NCBI GenBank assembly: GCA_009667805.1
Contig: CM019066.1
Location: forward strand, 120,171,690-120,235,689
Length of the DNA: 64,000 nt
Direction: 5' to 3'
Source: Leptobrachium leishanense
Lineage: Eukaryota; Chordata; Amphibia; Anura; Megophryidae
How positions within the stretch are numbered: the stretch's first letter is position 1; each line of letters opens with the position of its first letter. Positions 42,625 to 55,147 of the stretch are shown piece by piece. The notes beneath the pieces are model-generated. The model had not been told where the DNA came from and searched no databases. It saw nothing but the letters and a program-made list of their open reading frames with translations. The translations under genes were made by a program, and so were the position numbers.

Positions 42625-43010
42625 GGGCACTATTCCATAGTAGGCACTAACGGCAGCATTCAGATGAGTAAGCAATAATGCTAGGATACGTGCGTGACTT
42701 TAAAACCTTAAGGACCAAGGGTCTTTTAAAGTCAATGCTTTTATGACGTAACAGTTACGTCATTGGTCCTTAAGGGGTTAAGGCATGCCTTCCATATTAC
42801 ATCCCTCCGGCTAAACTCGTTTGTAATCCATCGGCGCATCAGGGATTGCGGGAGTTTACTATACTTTGCACTTCCTACACTTAACATGGGGAGTGCAAAC
42901 GACCAGTAGCTATTCGATAAGTAAGGTATTCCAAAGTGCTAGCGCAAATTACCGCACAGATGCGATGTGGAAAATTTTAGCTACTGCTCAAACCAGGTGC
43001 TACTGCCAAA
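42625..43010. mobile_element. MITE-4 copy, right end missing, with nested piggyBac MITE
   Basis: Left end GGGCACTATTCC and interior collinear with 38965 (GATAAGTAAGGTATT, then CAAAGTGCTA). Right terminus not found; boundary approximate. Confidence 0.75.
42704..42777. mobile_element. 74-bp piggyBac-type MITE
   Basis: AACCTTAAGGACCAAGG at the left and CCTTGGTCC-type inverse ending GGTCCTTAAGGGG at the right. TTAA on both sides (42700-42703 and 42778-42781). Its end closely resembles that of the 5.5-kb piggyBac element at 10230, which might mobilise it. Confidence 0.82.
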
Positions 43011-43196
43011 CTCGAACCTGTCCAAATGCAAAATCAACAGCCTGTAAAAAACAAAACACAGTACACGTTCTATTGGTCCCATACACCAGAGTTAAACATG
43101 ATCGATGTCGTTAATAATGGCTGGATTATTGCTGCAGTATTCATACTTGTCCAGTGTCATAAACACAGAGGCCGTGCGTGACGACACCAGCAGGAG

Positions 43197-43776
43197 TTGG
43201 AGAAGGCACGACTAGTCCCACGGGAACATCGTGTCCAAAGGACTCCCGTCACATTGCAGGGTGTCACTGATGCCGATTGTCAGCTTTGTTACCGACTGAC
43301 CTGTGAACAAATGTGCAGGCTCTACATGCAGCTGCGGTCACATCTCCATTCTCGCTCTAGCTCATCATCATCTGTGCCTGGGATGACCAAGCTGCTGTGC
43401 TGTTTGCGATTTCTCACCACTGGGACCTTTCAGCACCCCTTGTCTGAGCTAGATGGGGTTAGCCAAAGCACCTTTTCTAAGATGCTACACAGCTTCCTCG
43501 ACGCACTGAGACAATTGCCACCACTATATTAGATACCCTACCACCCCTGAGGGCGAGGGTAGAGTGAAACTGGGGTGTTTTGCCTTTGGAGGGTTTCCCA
43601 ATGTCCTGGGGGCAATAGACTGTACCCAAATAATTTTTGATGCCAATATGTGCTGTTTGTGGTGTTCCCTGGTAGTGCCAATGAGTCCTATATCCTGCAG
43701 AACTCGTCAGTGCCACAAGACTTGCAGGACATGATCTTCCCAGAAGGCTGGCTTCTCAGTGAGTATTCTGTATATA
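43197..43776 (+). pseudogene. PIF/Harbinger transposase fragment (HARBI1-like), broken
   Basis: Harbinger transposases are DDE nucleases that act with a Myb-like partner. The first 110 codons contain the characteristic RLTCEQMCRLYMQL and LLCCLRFLTTGTFQ..LSELDGVSQSTFSKML helices. After a TAG at 43530-43532 the catalytic signature FGGFPNVLGAIDCTQI appears in another frame near 43585, and ESYILQNSSVPQDLQ with FPEGWLL near 43685-43757. The second and third catalytic segments are missing or damaged. At least one frameshift and a stop make it a relic. GTGAGT directly after WLLS could be an old donor site. No Myb-like gene is nearby. Confidence 0.85.
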
Positions 43777-43844
43777 TCCTTTAACACACATATCCTTATT
43801 GTAAAGTATTGATTAAGCTAAACTAATATTATGCTGGGGGGGTT

Positions 43845-46800
43845 ATTCTCTGTATGTAAGTGTTTGATTCTCCTAATGCGGGGGGGGGGGTATTCTCTGT
43901 ATGTGTTTAAGTCTCACAATGTGTGTGGGGGGTATGATCAGTATGTAAGTGTTTGATTCTCATAGTGTGTGTGTGGGGGGGGGGGTTATTATCTGTATGT
44001 AAGTGTTTGATTCTCATAGTGTGTGTGTGTGGGGGTTATTATCTGTATGTAAGTGTTTGATTCTCAGTGTGTGTGGGGGGGTATTATCTGTATGTAAGTG
44101 TTTGATTCTCAGTGTGTGTGTGGGGGTTATTATCTGTATGTAAGTGTTTGATTCTCAGTGTGTGTGGGGGGGTATTATCTGTATGTAAGTGTTTGATTCT
44201 CAGTGTGTGTGGGGGGGTTATTATCTGTATAAGTGTTTGATTCTCAGTGTGTGTGGGGGGGGTATTATATCTGTATGTAAGTGTTTGATTCTCATAGTGT
44301 GTGTGGGGGGGGTTATTAATCTGTATGTAAGTTTTTGATTCTCATAGTGTGTGTGTGTGGGGGGGGTTATTATCTGTATGTAAGTGTTTGATTCTCATAG
44401 TGTGTGTGGTGTGGGGGGGGGTATTATCTGTATGTAAGTGTTTGATTCTCAGTGTGTGTGGTGTGGGGGGGTATTATCTGTATGTGTAAGTGTTTGATTC
44501 TTCTTGTGTGGTGTGTGGGGGTTATTATCTGTATGTAAGTGTTTTGATTCTCATAGTGTGTGTGGGGGGTTATTATCTGTATGTAAGTGTTTGATTCTCA
44601 GTGTGTGTGGGGGGTTATTATCTGTATGTAAGTGTTTGATTCTCAGTGTGTGTGTGGGGGGGGTATTATCTGTATGTAAGTGTTTGATTCTCAGTGTGTG
44701 TGTGTGTGGGGGGGGGTTATTATCTGTATGTAAGTGTTTGATTCTCATAGTGTGTGTGTGTGGGGGGTTATTATCTGTATGTAAGTGTTTGATTCTCATA
44801 GTGTGTGTGTGTGGGGGGGTTATTATCTGTATGTAAGTGTTTGATTCTCAGTGTGTGTGTGGGGGGTTATTATCTGTATGTAAGTGTTTGATTCTCATAG
44901 TGTGTGTGTGGGGGGTTATTATCTGTATGTAAGTGTTTGATTCTCAGTGTGTGTGTTGTGGGGTTATTATCTGTATGTAAGTGTTTGATTCTCAGTGTGT
45001 GTGTGGGGGTATTATCTGTATGTAAGTGTTTGATTCTCAGTGTGTGTGGGGGGGTTATTATCTGTATGTAAGTGTTTGATTCTCAGTGTGTGTGGGGGGG
45101 GTTATTATCTGTATAAGTGTTTGATTCTCAGTGTGTGGGGGGGGTATTATCTGTATGTAAGTTTGATTCTCATTAGTGTGTGGGGGGTTATTATCTGTAT
45201 GTAAGTTTTTGATTCTCATAGTGTGTGTGGGGGGGTTATTATCTGTATGTAAGTGTTTGATTCTCATAGTGTGTGTGTGGGGGGGTTATTATCTGTATGT
45301 AAGTGTTTGATTCTCAGTGTGTGTGGGGGGGTATTATCTGTATGTAAGTGTTTGATTCTCAGTGTGTGTGTGGGGGGTATTATCTGTATGTAAGTGTTTG
45401 ATTCTCATAGTGTGTGTGTGGGGGGTATTATCTGTATGTAAGTGTTTGATTCTCATAGTGTGTGTGTGTGGGGGGTATTATCTGTATGTAAGTGTTTGAT
45501 TCTCATGTGTTGTGTGTGGGGGGGGGTTATTATCTGTATGTAAGTGTTTTGATTCTCATAGTGTGTGTGGGGGGGTTATTATCTGTATGTAAGTGTTTGA
45601 TTCTCATAGTGTGTGTGTGTGTGGGGGGGGTTATTATCTGTATGTAAGTGTTTGATTCTCAGTGTGTGTGTGTGGGGGGTATTATCTGTATGTAAGTGTT
45701 TGATTCTCATAGTGTGTGTGTGTGTGGGGGGTATTATCTGTATGTAAGTGTTTGATTCTCATAGTGTGTGTGTGTGGGGGTTATTATCTGTATGTAAGTG
45801 TTTGATTCTCATAGTGTGTGTGTGGGGGTTATTATCTGTATAAGTGTTTGATTCTCAGTGTGTGTGGGGGTTATTATCTGTATGTAAGTGTTTTGATTCT
45901 CAGTGTGTGTGGGGGGGTATTATCTGTATGTAAGTGTTTGATTCTCAGTGTGTGTGGGGGTATTATCTGTATAAGTGTTTGATTCTCATGTGTGTGTGGG
46001 GGGTTATTATCTGTATGTAAGTTTTTGATTCTCATGTGTGTGTGTGTGGGGGGGTTATTATCTGTATGTAAGTGTTTGATTCTCATAGTGTGTGTGTGGG
46101 GGGTTATTATCTGTATAAGTGTTTGATTCTCAGTGTGTGTAGTGGGGGGGTATTATCTGTATGTAAGTGTTTGATTCTCATTGTGTGTGTGTGGGGGGGT
46201 TATTATCTTATGTAAGTGTTTGATTCTCTAGTGTGTGTGTGGGGGGGGTTATTATCTGTATGTAAGTGTTTGATTCTCAGTGTGTGTGGGGGGTATTATC
46301 TGTGTAATGTTTGATTCTCAGTGTGTGTGGGGGGGTTATTATGTATGTAAGTGTTTGATTCTCATAGTGTGTGTGTGGGGGTTATTATCTGTATGTAAGT
46401 GTTTGATTCTCAGTGTGTGTGGGGGGGTTATTATCTGTATGTAAGTGTTTTATTCTCAGTGTGTGTGGGGGGGGGTTATTATCTGTATGTAAGTGTTTGA
46501 TTCTCAGTGTGTGTGGGGGGGGTTATTATCTGTATGTAAGTGTTTGATTCTCAGTGTGTGTGGGGGGGTTATTATCTGTATGTAAGTGTTTGATTCTCAG
46601 TGTGTGTGGGGGGGGTTATTATCTGTATGTAAGTGTTTGATTCTCAGTGTGTGTGGGGGGGGTTATTATCTGTATGTAAGTGTTTGATTCTCAGTGTGTG
46701 TGGGGGGGTATTATCTGTATGTAAGTGTTTGATTCTCATAGTGTGTGTGGGGGGTTATTATCTGTATGTAAGTGTTTGATTCTCATGTGTGTGTGGGGGG

Positions 46801-49630
46801 GTTATTATCTGTATGTAAGTGTTTGATTCTCAGTGTGTGTGTGTGGGGGGGTTATTATCTGTATGTAAGTGTTTGATTCTCAGTGTGTGTGTGGGGGGTT
46901 ATTATCTGTATGTAAGTGTTTGATTCTCAGTGTGTGTGTGTGTGGGGGGGGGTTTTATCTGTATGTAAGTGTTTGATTCTCATAGTGTGTGTGTGTGTGG
47001 GGGGGTTATTATCTGTATGTAAGTGTTGATTCTCAGTGTGTGGTGGGGGGTTATTATCTGTATGTAAGTGTTTGATTCTCATAGTGTGTGTGTGGGGGTT
47101 ATTATCTGTATGTAAGTGTTTGATTCTCAGTGTGTGTGGGGGGGTATTATCTGTATGTAAGTGTTTGATTCTCAGTGTGTGTTGGGGGGTTATTATCTGT
47201 ATGTAGTGTTTGATTCTCAGTGTGTGTGGGGGGTTATTATCTGTATGTAAGTGTTTGATTCTCAGTGTGTGTGTGGGGGGTTATTATCTGTATGTAAGTG
47301 TTTGATTCTCAGTGTGTGTGGGGGGTTATATCTGTATGTAAGTGTTTGATTCTCATAGTGTGTGTGGGGGTTATTATCTGTATGTAAGTGTTTGATTCTC
47401 AGTGTGTGTGGGGGGTTATTATCTGTATGTAAGTGTTTGATTCTCATAGTGTGTGTGTGGGGGGTATTATCTGTATGTAAGTGTTTGATTCTCATAGTGT
47501 GTGTGGGGGGTTATTATCTGTATGTAAGTGTTTGATTCTCATAGTGTGTGTGGGGGGGTTATTATCTGTATTAAGTGTTTGATTCTCATAGTGTGTGTGT
47601 GGGGGGGTTATTATCTGTATGTAAGTGTTTGATTCTCAGTGTGTGGGGGGTTATTATCTGTATAAGTGTTTGATTCTCAGTGTGTGGGGGGGGTTATTAT
47701 CTGTATGTAAGTGTTTGATTCTCATAGTGTGTGTGGGGGGGTTATTATCTGTATGTAAGTGTTTGATTCTCAGTGTGTGTGGGGGGGTTATTATCTGTAT
47801 GTAAGTGTTTGATTCTCAGTGTGTGTGGGGGGGTATTATCTGTATGTAAGTGTTTGATTCTCAGTGTGTGTGTGGGGGGTATTATCTGTATAAGTGTTTG
47901 ATTCTCAGTGTGTGTGGGGGGTTATTATCTGTATGTAAGTGTTTGATTCTCAGTGTGTGTGGGGGGGTTATTATCTGTATAAGTGTTTGATTCTCAGTGT
48001 GTGTGGGGGGGTATTATCTGTATGTAAGTGTTTGATTCTCATAGTGTGTGTGGGGGGGTTATTATCTGTATGTAAGTGTTTGATTCTCATAGTGTGTGTG
48101 TGTGGGGGGGGGGTTATTATCTGTATGTAAGTGTTTGATTCTCATAGTGTGTGTGTGTGGGGGGGTTATTATCTGTATGTAAGTGTTTGATTCTCATAGT
48201 GTGTTGTGTGTGTGGGGGGGGGTTATTATCTGTATGTAAGTGTTTGATTCTCAGTGTGTGTGTGGGGGGGGTATTATCTGTATGTAAGTGTTTGATTCTC
48301 ATAGTGTGTGTGTGTGGGGGGGGTTATTATCTGTATGTAAGTGTTTGATTCTCATAGTGTGTGTGTGGGGGGGTTATTATCTGTATGTAAGTGTTTGATT
48401 CTCATAGTGTGTGTGTGGGGGGTATTATCTGTATGTAAGTGTTTGATTCTCATAGTGTGCGTGTGGGGGGGTTATTATCTGTATGTAAGTGTTTGATTCT
48501 CAGTGTGTGTGGGGGGGTTATTATCTGTATGTAAGTGTTTGATTCTCAGTGTGTGTGGGGGGGTATTATCTGTATGTAAGTGTTTGATTCTCATAGTGTG
48601 TGTGTGGGGGGTTATTATCTGTATAAGTGTTTGATTCTCAGTGTGTGTGGGGGGGCTATTATCTGTATGTAAGTGTTTGATTCTCAGTGTGTGTGGGGGG
48701 GGTTATTATCTGTATAAGTGTTTGATTCTCAGTGTGTGGGGGGGGTATTATCTGTATGTAAGTGTTTGATTCTCATAGTGTGTGTGGGGGGTTATTATCT
48801 GTATGTAAGTTTTTGATTCTCATAGTGTGTGTGTGTGTGGGGGGGTTATTATCTGTATGTAAGTGTTTGATTCTCATAGTGTGTGTGTGTGGGGGGGGGG
48901 TTATTATCTGTATGTAAGTGTTTGATTCTCAGTGTGTGTGTGTGGGGGGTATTATCTGTATGTAAGTGTTTGATTCTCATTGTGTGTGTGTGGGGGGGTT
49001 ATTATCTGTATGTAAGTGTTTGATTCTCATAGTGGTGTGTGGGGGGTTATTATCTGTATGTAAGTGTTTGATTTCGTCAGTGTGTGTGGGGGGGTATATT
49101 ATCTGTATGTAAGTGTTGATTCTCAGTGTGTGGTGTGGGGGGGTATTATCTGTATGTAAGTGTTTGATTCTCATAGTGTGTGTGTGGGGGGTTATTATCT
49201 GTATGTAAGTGTTTGATTCTCATAGTGTGTGTGTGTGTGGGGGGTTATTATCTGTATGTAAGTGTTTGATTCTCATAGTGTGTGTGTGGGGGTTATTATC
49301 TGTATGTAAGTGTTTGATTCTCAGTGTGTGTGGGGGGGTTATTATCTGTATGTAAGTGTTTGATTCTCATAGTGGTGTGTGGGGGGTTATTATCTGTATG
49401 TAAGTGTTTGATTCTCATAGTGTTGTGTGGGGGGGGGGTTATTATCTGTATGTAAGTGTTTGATTCTCATAATGACGAGGGGGGGTTATTATCTGTATGT
49501 AAGTGTTTGATTCTCATAGTGTGTGTGGGGGGGTTATTATCTGTATGTAAGTGTTTGATTCTCATAGTGTGTGTGGGGGGGTTATTATCTGTATGTAAGT
49601 GTTTGATTCTCATAATACGAGGGGGGGGGT
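43845..49630. repeat. 5.8-kb GT/G-rich minisatellite, roughly 120 units
   Basis: Unit of about 45-52 bp: TTATTATCTGTATGTAAGTG, TTTGATTCTCA(TA)GTG, then a variable (GT)n and G5-G10 run. Unit length varies mainly in those two runs. All ORFs inside derive from the repeat. It follows the Harbinger relic. Confidence 0.97.
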
Positions 49631-51365
49631 ATGATGAAGCATGGAGAGACGCTGAGAACTATTTGTTCCCTGTCTCCCCTGCTCAAAGTGAGAGGAAGCA
49701 GCAGACTGCACCACCCTCTCTATTGTGGGATGAGCGTTGATTTAAGAGGTTAAAAAAATATTAGGGACTTTGCCCAAAAAAAAAAAATCACTTAAAAATA
49801 GGATCTGGGAGTTTGTGTTTCTTTGAGAAATATCGGCCCCAGAAGAGAAGAATGAGCCAACATGGAATATCTCGTTCTTCTATTCCCAGGAGTAAATGAA
49901 TGTCTCTTATACAAGGTAAGGACATGCTATATCCAAGCCACAAGCAAGGTTTACGGCAAAATAGAAAATCTAGCCATCCTAACGGCAAGAGGGGAGTTGA
50001 GTTCTAACGAGACCAACATGGCGGAAGTGAGAGGATATAATTGGAATTGCTGAATCACTATAATACACTTTTCAAGTTAAATTGTCAGACCATGGCATAG
50101 ATTCACCATTCCTCAATTCTGTTAAACTACAAGATCTTAGAGTTTCAGCGGCTGCAATGCAGCAGGAAACCTGCAAAATTTACAAAACACTGAAACCGCC
50201 TAGCGGGGACGGAATCTCCTCAACATTATAATAAGAAAGTGCAAGCAATTCCATGTGTACCTATGCACCGGCCAAAATGAAGTTGCCGAAAAAACCCCAA
50301 TATAATCAGTCTAGCGGAAAAAAAGAAAAAAAAACACAAAAAACACCAATATGTTCCTAACAAAAGTGCTTGAAAACAACCAATTTTCAACAAAAAATGG
50401 GCAAGTTCACAGTGCCAAGCATTAACCATGACAACTGCCCATTTGCAAGTCAAGGGCACACTTTAAAGAATGTTTATACTGTTGCTTCTCCCTCTGTGAG
50501 AAAAATAAGGAATGGCCATGAAACAACTACACTCAGTTCATTGTCAGATTGACAAGGATAACTCATTCACCTCCACAATCATGAATGAACCCAGAGCTAG
50601 AAAAAATTGGATCGAGAAAAACTGACAGATGTGTTCTTGACAAGCTGAGAACACTTTGTTACAAATGTCATTTTTCTCCTTGCGGGTCACCAAAAGTACA
50701 AAACGACCTACCTGTAAGAACATCCAAGTTAATTTAATGCTTTCCTGGCCGTGAGATCGTGCACGGAATCACTCGACAGACACTCATGTCGAGCCACAGT
50801 TTAACTCACGGCTACCTCGGCCGGCTTTTAACTATTCCCATTAGCAATCAGCTCATGCATTGACTATATGTAATGTATTGTGATTTGGAGAGTCTCCTCA
50901 CAACTTGGATGACTCACATTGTGGCCATAAGGGCTATTAGTGAAACTATGACCAAGTATTAAAAGGATGGCAAAAGGCAGGCATACCATCCCTATAAAAA
51001 TTCAACATGATCTTACTAGCAACCTAGTCACTTGTTTAAACAAATGCAGCATTCTTTGGCAATTCATATTCAGTTATGTTACATGTTATTGGAGGGTCAT
51101 TTCTTGGTCTTTATGACAGGAAGAGTGGTCACTGTTTTGGTCCATTTTCCAGAAAACAATGTGCAAGTGAAGTGATGGCTAGCCTTGGTACTGCAAACAC
51201 ATAAAACTGTATTGCTGATCATAAGCCAATTTTAGAGACAGCAGTTTATTATGTTATAGCATATTATCATCTGTGTACTGCGAAGGTAGTGGAGATTGAT
51301 TGGGTGTTAAATGTTGTCAGAGGCATAAGTACAGGAAAAGATGCACATGTAATAAGAAGTATTAG
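49631..51365. other. Intronic sequence without recognised gene
   Basis: GC-average sequence with short ORFs; that at 49618-49740 is open but continues out of the minisatellite and has no support. An A-rich stretch at 50310-50345. Confidence 0.45.
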
Positions 51366-51584
51366 GAGTAAAGCGGCTGGGTGGAGTAGAGGTAACATCA
51401 CTGCTCTGCGTGGAGAGAGCCTGTGGAGACATGGGTTCAATCCCAGCGAGCAACCTCTCCAGTAAGTGTCCTTGGGCAAGACACCTAACGGTACATACTC
51501 GCCACCCAGGACATACTTGAAAACGAGAGAAATCTCAATGTATCCTTCCTGGTAAAATCATTTCTCAAAAAATAAATAAATAAT
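51366..51584 (+). mobile_element. tRNA-derived SINE
   Basis: A tRNA-like head with a B-box-like GGGTTCAATCCC at about 51434, a body with TCCTTGGGCAAGACACCTAA, and an AAATAAATAAATAA tail. The A-box region is degenerate. The GGGCAAGACAC body is found in vertebrate SINEs. Confidence 0.8.
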
Positions 51585-52576
51585 GAGTACACATATACAC
51601 GCAGTGTATTCAGACACCTTCACTTTTTTCACACTAATTTTATTTTGCAGTCTTACACTAACATGTTTTAAGTATTTGTTTCACATCAGTCTACGCTCAA
51701 TACCCCATAATAACAAAGAAATAAAACACAGATCTTCAAAGCATTGCCAATTTATTAAAAAGAACAAAATTAAATATCTAATTGACATTATACGTATACA
51801 GACACTTAACTCATTAATATGCACCAGTGACATCAATTACAGCCCTACATGATTTTGGGTGTGATGCACACCTGGATTTGGACCGATTCTGCATTCATCT
51901 CTGCACAGCCTCTCAAGCTTTTTCAAGTTGGATGAAGACCATTGAAGGACAACCATTTTCAGGTCTTTCCAGAGATGTTTCTGTTCAAGTCCAGGTTCTG
52001 AGAAGGCCATTCTTGGACATTCACAGACTTGTGTGTTTTAGTTGCTATTTTTGCAAATTTTAAACCGGCTTTCATGTGTTTTGAGGTGAGGAGTAGCTTC
52101 TATCATGATAGTCTGCCATTAAGGCCGAATTGGTGGAGTGTTGCAGTGACTGTTATTCATCAGCAAGTTTCTCGCATCTTCACACATGATCCCTGAAGCT
52201 CTCCGATGGTGACCATCAGGTTCATCACCTCTCTTACCAAAGTCCTTCTACCCAGTTTCTCAGTTTGGGTAAGCAGTCAGCTCTAGAATAAGTCCTGGTG
52301 GTTTCAAACTCCTTCCATTTAAGCATTATGGAGGAAAATTAGCTTTTGGGAATATTCAATGCAGCCAAAACATTTTTCTAGGGTTTCCCAGATCTTTAAG
52401 GCAGTTCCTTTCACATATGGACTTTATTTTTGCTCTGATATGCATTAAGAAATATGAGACCTTAAGTAGACAGGGTGTGCCTTTCCAAACCATGTTCAGG
52501 CAATTGAATGTGCCACAAGTGAACTCCAAAAGATACATACAGGGTTATTCAAAGGGAGTGGTACTGGCCCTGAAAT

Positions 52577-54283
52577 CAGGGGCGTAACTACCAGGGGTGC
52601 AGCGGGTGCCACTGCACCAGGGCCCCTGAGTCCAGGGGCCTACAACCAGATGGGTGTGGGGTCCGGACTAGCCCTGCTTGCCCCACAGTCCAGGCAGGGG
52701 TCAGGCACCTGGTCTTCCGTTTGATCGGCAGCGTGTGGGATCAAACTCCCTCACGCTGCACCAGAAGTAAAGGCCCTGCCGGGGGGAGAGGAGGTTTAAG
52801 AAGAGGACAACTGCACACATGGGGACGTGCTGGCCCCACCCCTTCCCCCTCCACAGTCATGCAAAGCAAAGCCTCCCCTGCTGTGCTGGAAGTGTCCAGC
52901 ACATGCAGGGCAGGGAAGTGGAGAGAGTGGAGACCATACTTACCTATGGTAAGTATGTGACAAGCTGGGGTGGGTTGTTTTTGTGTGTGTGAGCAGAGGC
53001 TGGCTAATTACTGGGGTCTGATACTGGCTAATTACTGGGGGGTCTGATATTGGCTGGCTAATTACTGGGGGGTCTGATATTGGCTGGCTAATTACTGGGG
53101 TTCTGATACTGGCTAATTACTGGGGTCTGATACTGGCTAATTACTGGGGGGTCTGATATTGGCTGGCTAATTACTGGGGGGTCTGATATTGGCTGGCTAA
53201 TTACTGGGGGGTCTGATATTGGCTGGCTAATTACTGGGGTTCTGATACTGGCTAATTACTGGGGTCTGATACTGGCTAATTACGGGGGTCTGATACAGGC
53301 TGGCTAATTACTGGGGGGTCTGATACTGGCTAATTACTGGGGGGTCTGATACTGGCTAATTACTGCGGGTCTAATACTGGCTGGCTAATTACTGGGGGTC
53401 TGATGTTGTCGAATTACTGGGGGTCTGATACTGGCTAATTACTGGGGTTCTGATACTGGCTAATTACTGGGGGTCTGATACTGGCTGGCTAATTACTGGG
53501 GGTCTGATACTGGCTAATTACTGGGGGGTCTGATATTGGCTAATTACTGGGGGGTCTGATACTGGCTAATTACTGGGGGTCTAATACTGGATAATTACTG
53601 GGGGTCTAATACTGGCTGGCGAATTACTGGGGGTGTCTGATGCTGGCTAATTACTGGGGATGTCTGATACTGGCTAATTACTGGGGGTCTGATACTGGCT
53701 AATTACTGGGGGTCTGATACTGGCTGGCTAATTACTGGGGTCTGATATTGGCTAATTACTGGGGTTCTGATACTGGCCAATTACTGGGGGTCTGATACTG
53801 GATAATAACTGGGGGTCTGATACTGGCTGGCTAATTATTGGGTCTGATACTGGCCAATTACTGGGGGTCTGATAATGGCTGGCTAATTACTGGGGGTCTG
53901 ATACTGGCTAATTACTGGGGGTCTGATACTGGCTGGCTAATTACTGGGGGTCTGATACTGGCTAATTGCTGGGGGTCTGATACTGGCTAATTACTGGGGG
54001 TCTGATACTGGCTAATTACTGGGGTCTGATACTGGCTAATTACTGGGGTCTGATACTGGCTACCTAATTACTGGGGTCTGATACTGGCTACCTAATTACT
54101 GGGGTCTGATACTGGGGGGTCTGACATCTGGGGCCCACACGGAGGGTGGGTCTTGAAGGCACGGGGCATACTGGTACGCCCCACTTACTTCAATAGCCCG
54201 CCTCGGCCTCTCCCCACAGCCGACGAGGGGGGCCCTTCATAGATTCTTGCACCGGGGCCCTGAGGTTTCTAGTTACGCCTCTG
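52577..54283. mobile_element. hAT-type element, second copy of the 17.7-kb family
   Basis: Starts CAGGGGCGTAACTACCAGGG and ends CTAGTTACGCCTCTG. Exact 8-bp duplication CCTGAAAT at 52569-52576 and 54284-54291. Non-coding, dominated by a minisatellite. Confidence 0.95.
52985..54125. repeat. Minisatellite, units of about 27-32 bp
   Basis: Unit GGCTAATTACTGGGGGTCTG followed by ATACT, with an optional extra GGCT. About 40 units. Confidence 0.95.
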
Positions 54284-54518
54284 CCTGAAATTGCACCGAA
54301 CAGTGAATTTCCCCGTACGGTGCAATTTCGGAGCCATTCGGCTATTCAAAAGCTGACAGTTCGCCAATATTGGTGAATTACCAGCGAAATATGGTGATCT
54401 TCGTCGGCAGTGAACTCTCCATAGAGAAGTAATGGTTAACCTATTCAGAGAGCACCGAACAGCAGAAAAATGTCAGTGAAATGCCCTGATGTTCAGTGGT
54501 TTCATTCGGCAGGTTTAA

Positions 54519-55147
54519 ACTCCCTGGTGGTCTAATTTTTTCAAAATTTCGTGTCTAAAAGCGTCTCAATTTTTTTTTTTAAAGGAAACGTGTTTTTGTA
54601 CATAGGTAGCCTGTAATAATTAGGAATCACGCACTGAAATCTGTGCAATCAAGAGTCCTTACTGGTAAAACCCTTTATAAAAAAATAGATAAATAAAAAA
54701 TAAATAGTAAATACACTGAGTCCGATAAAGTTTGAAACACGACATAATAATTTATTATCCCAAAAATAATTATCCAAAATAATGCAAATAAATGATATTC
54801 AATAAAATACAACAAAAAACACTGAAATCTGTCTGCAAGCAAGGGTGAGACTATGTATGGCCTATTTCTTATCCTGTAGTTCATAAACATGAACATGTGT
54901 TCATAAACATTACACTGTATAATCGAAATGTAAACTGTAAAAAAGATCTCATTTATGCTGGCCCCGCCCCCCTGCATCGTGTGACTCGCAGGGAGCCTTC
55001 CAGGAAGCAGCTCGCCGTGATCCCACTGCGGGGGACAGCGAGGGAGTCAGGAGGAGAAGAGTAAACATCCAGCCCGAGTGTGGCTCGGGGTTACCGTTCG
55101 CGGTAGCGAAATTTAACCCTGTCACACTCGGAATACCGCCAGGGAGG
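54519..55147. mobile_element. piggyBac-type MITE (CCTCCCTGGCGGT family)
   Basis: Starts ACTCCCTGGTGG and ends CCGCCAGGGAGG. TTAA at 54515-54518 and 55148-55151. Removing it and one TTAA gives the sequence found uninterrupted in other MITE-1 copies, namely a GGTTTAA or similar block then CAGG.GAATCCCATAGGC. Confidence 0.85.

Noticed and set aside
43845..49630. CRISPR-like regular repeat array
   Set aside because: There are no unique spacers; units differ only in GT and G run length. Context is a vertebrate genome, so it is a minisatellite.
49618..49740. Second Harbinger exon after the minisatellite
   Set aside because: The open frame (DAENYLFPVSPAQ) shows none of the expected C-terminal transposase motifs.
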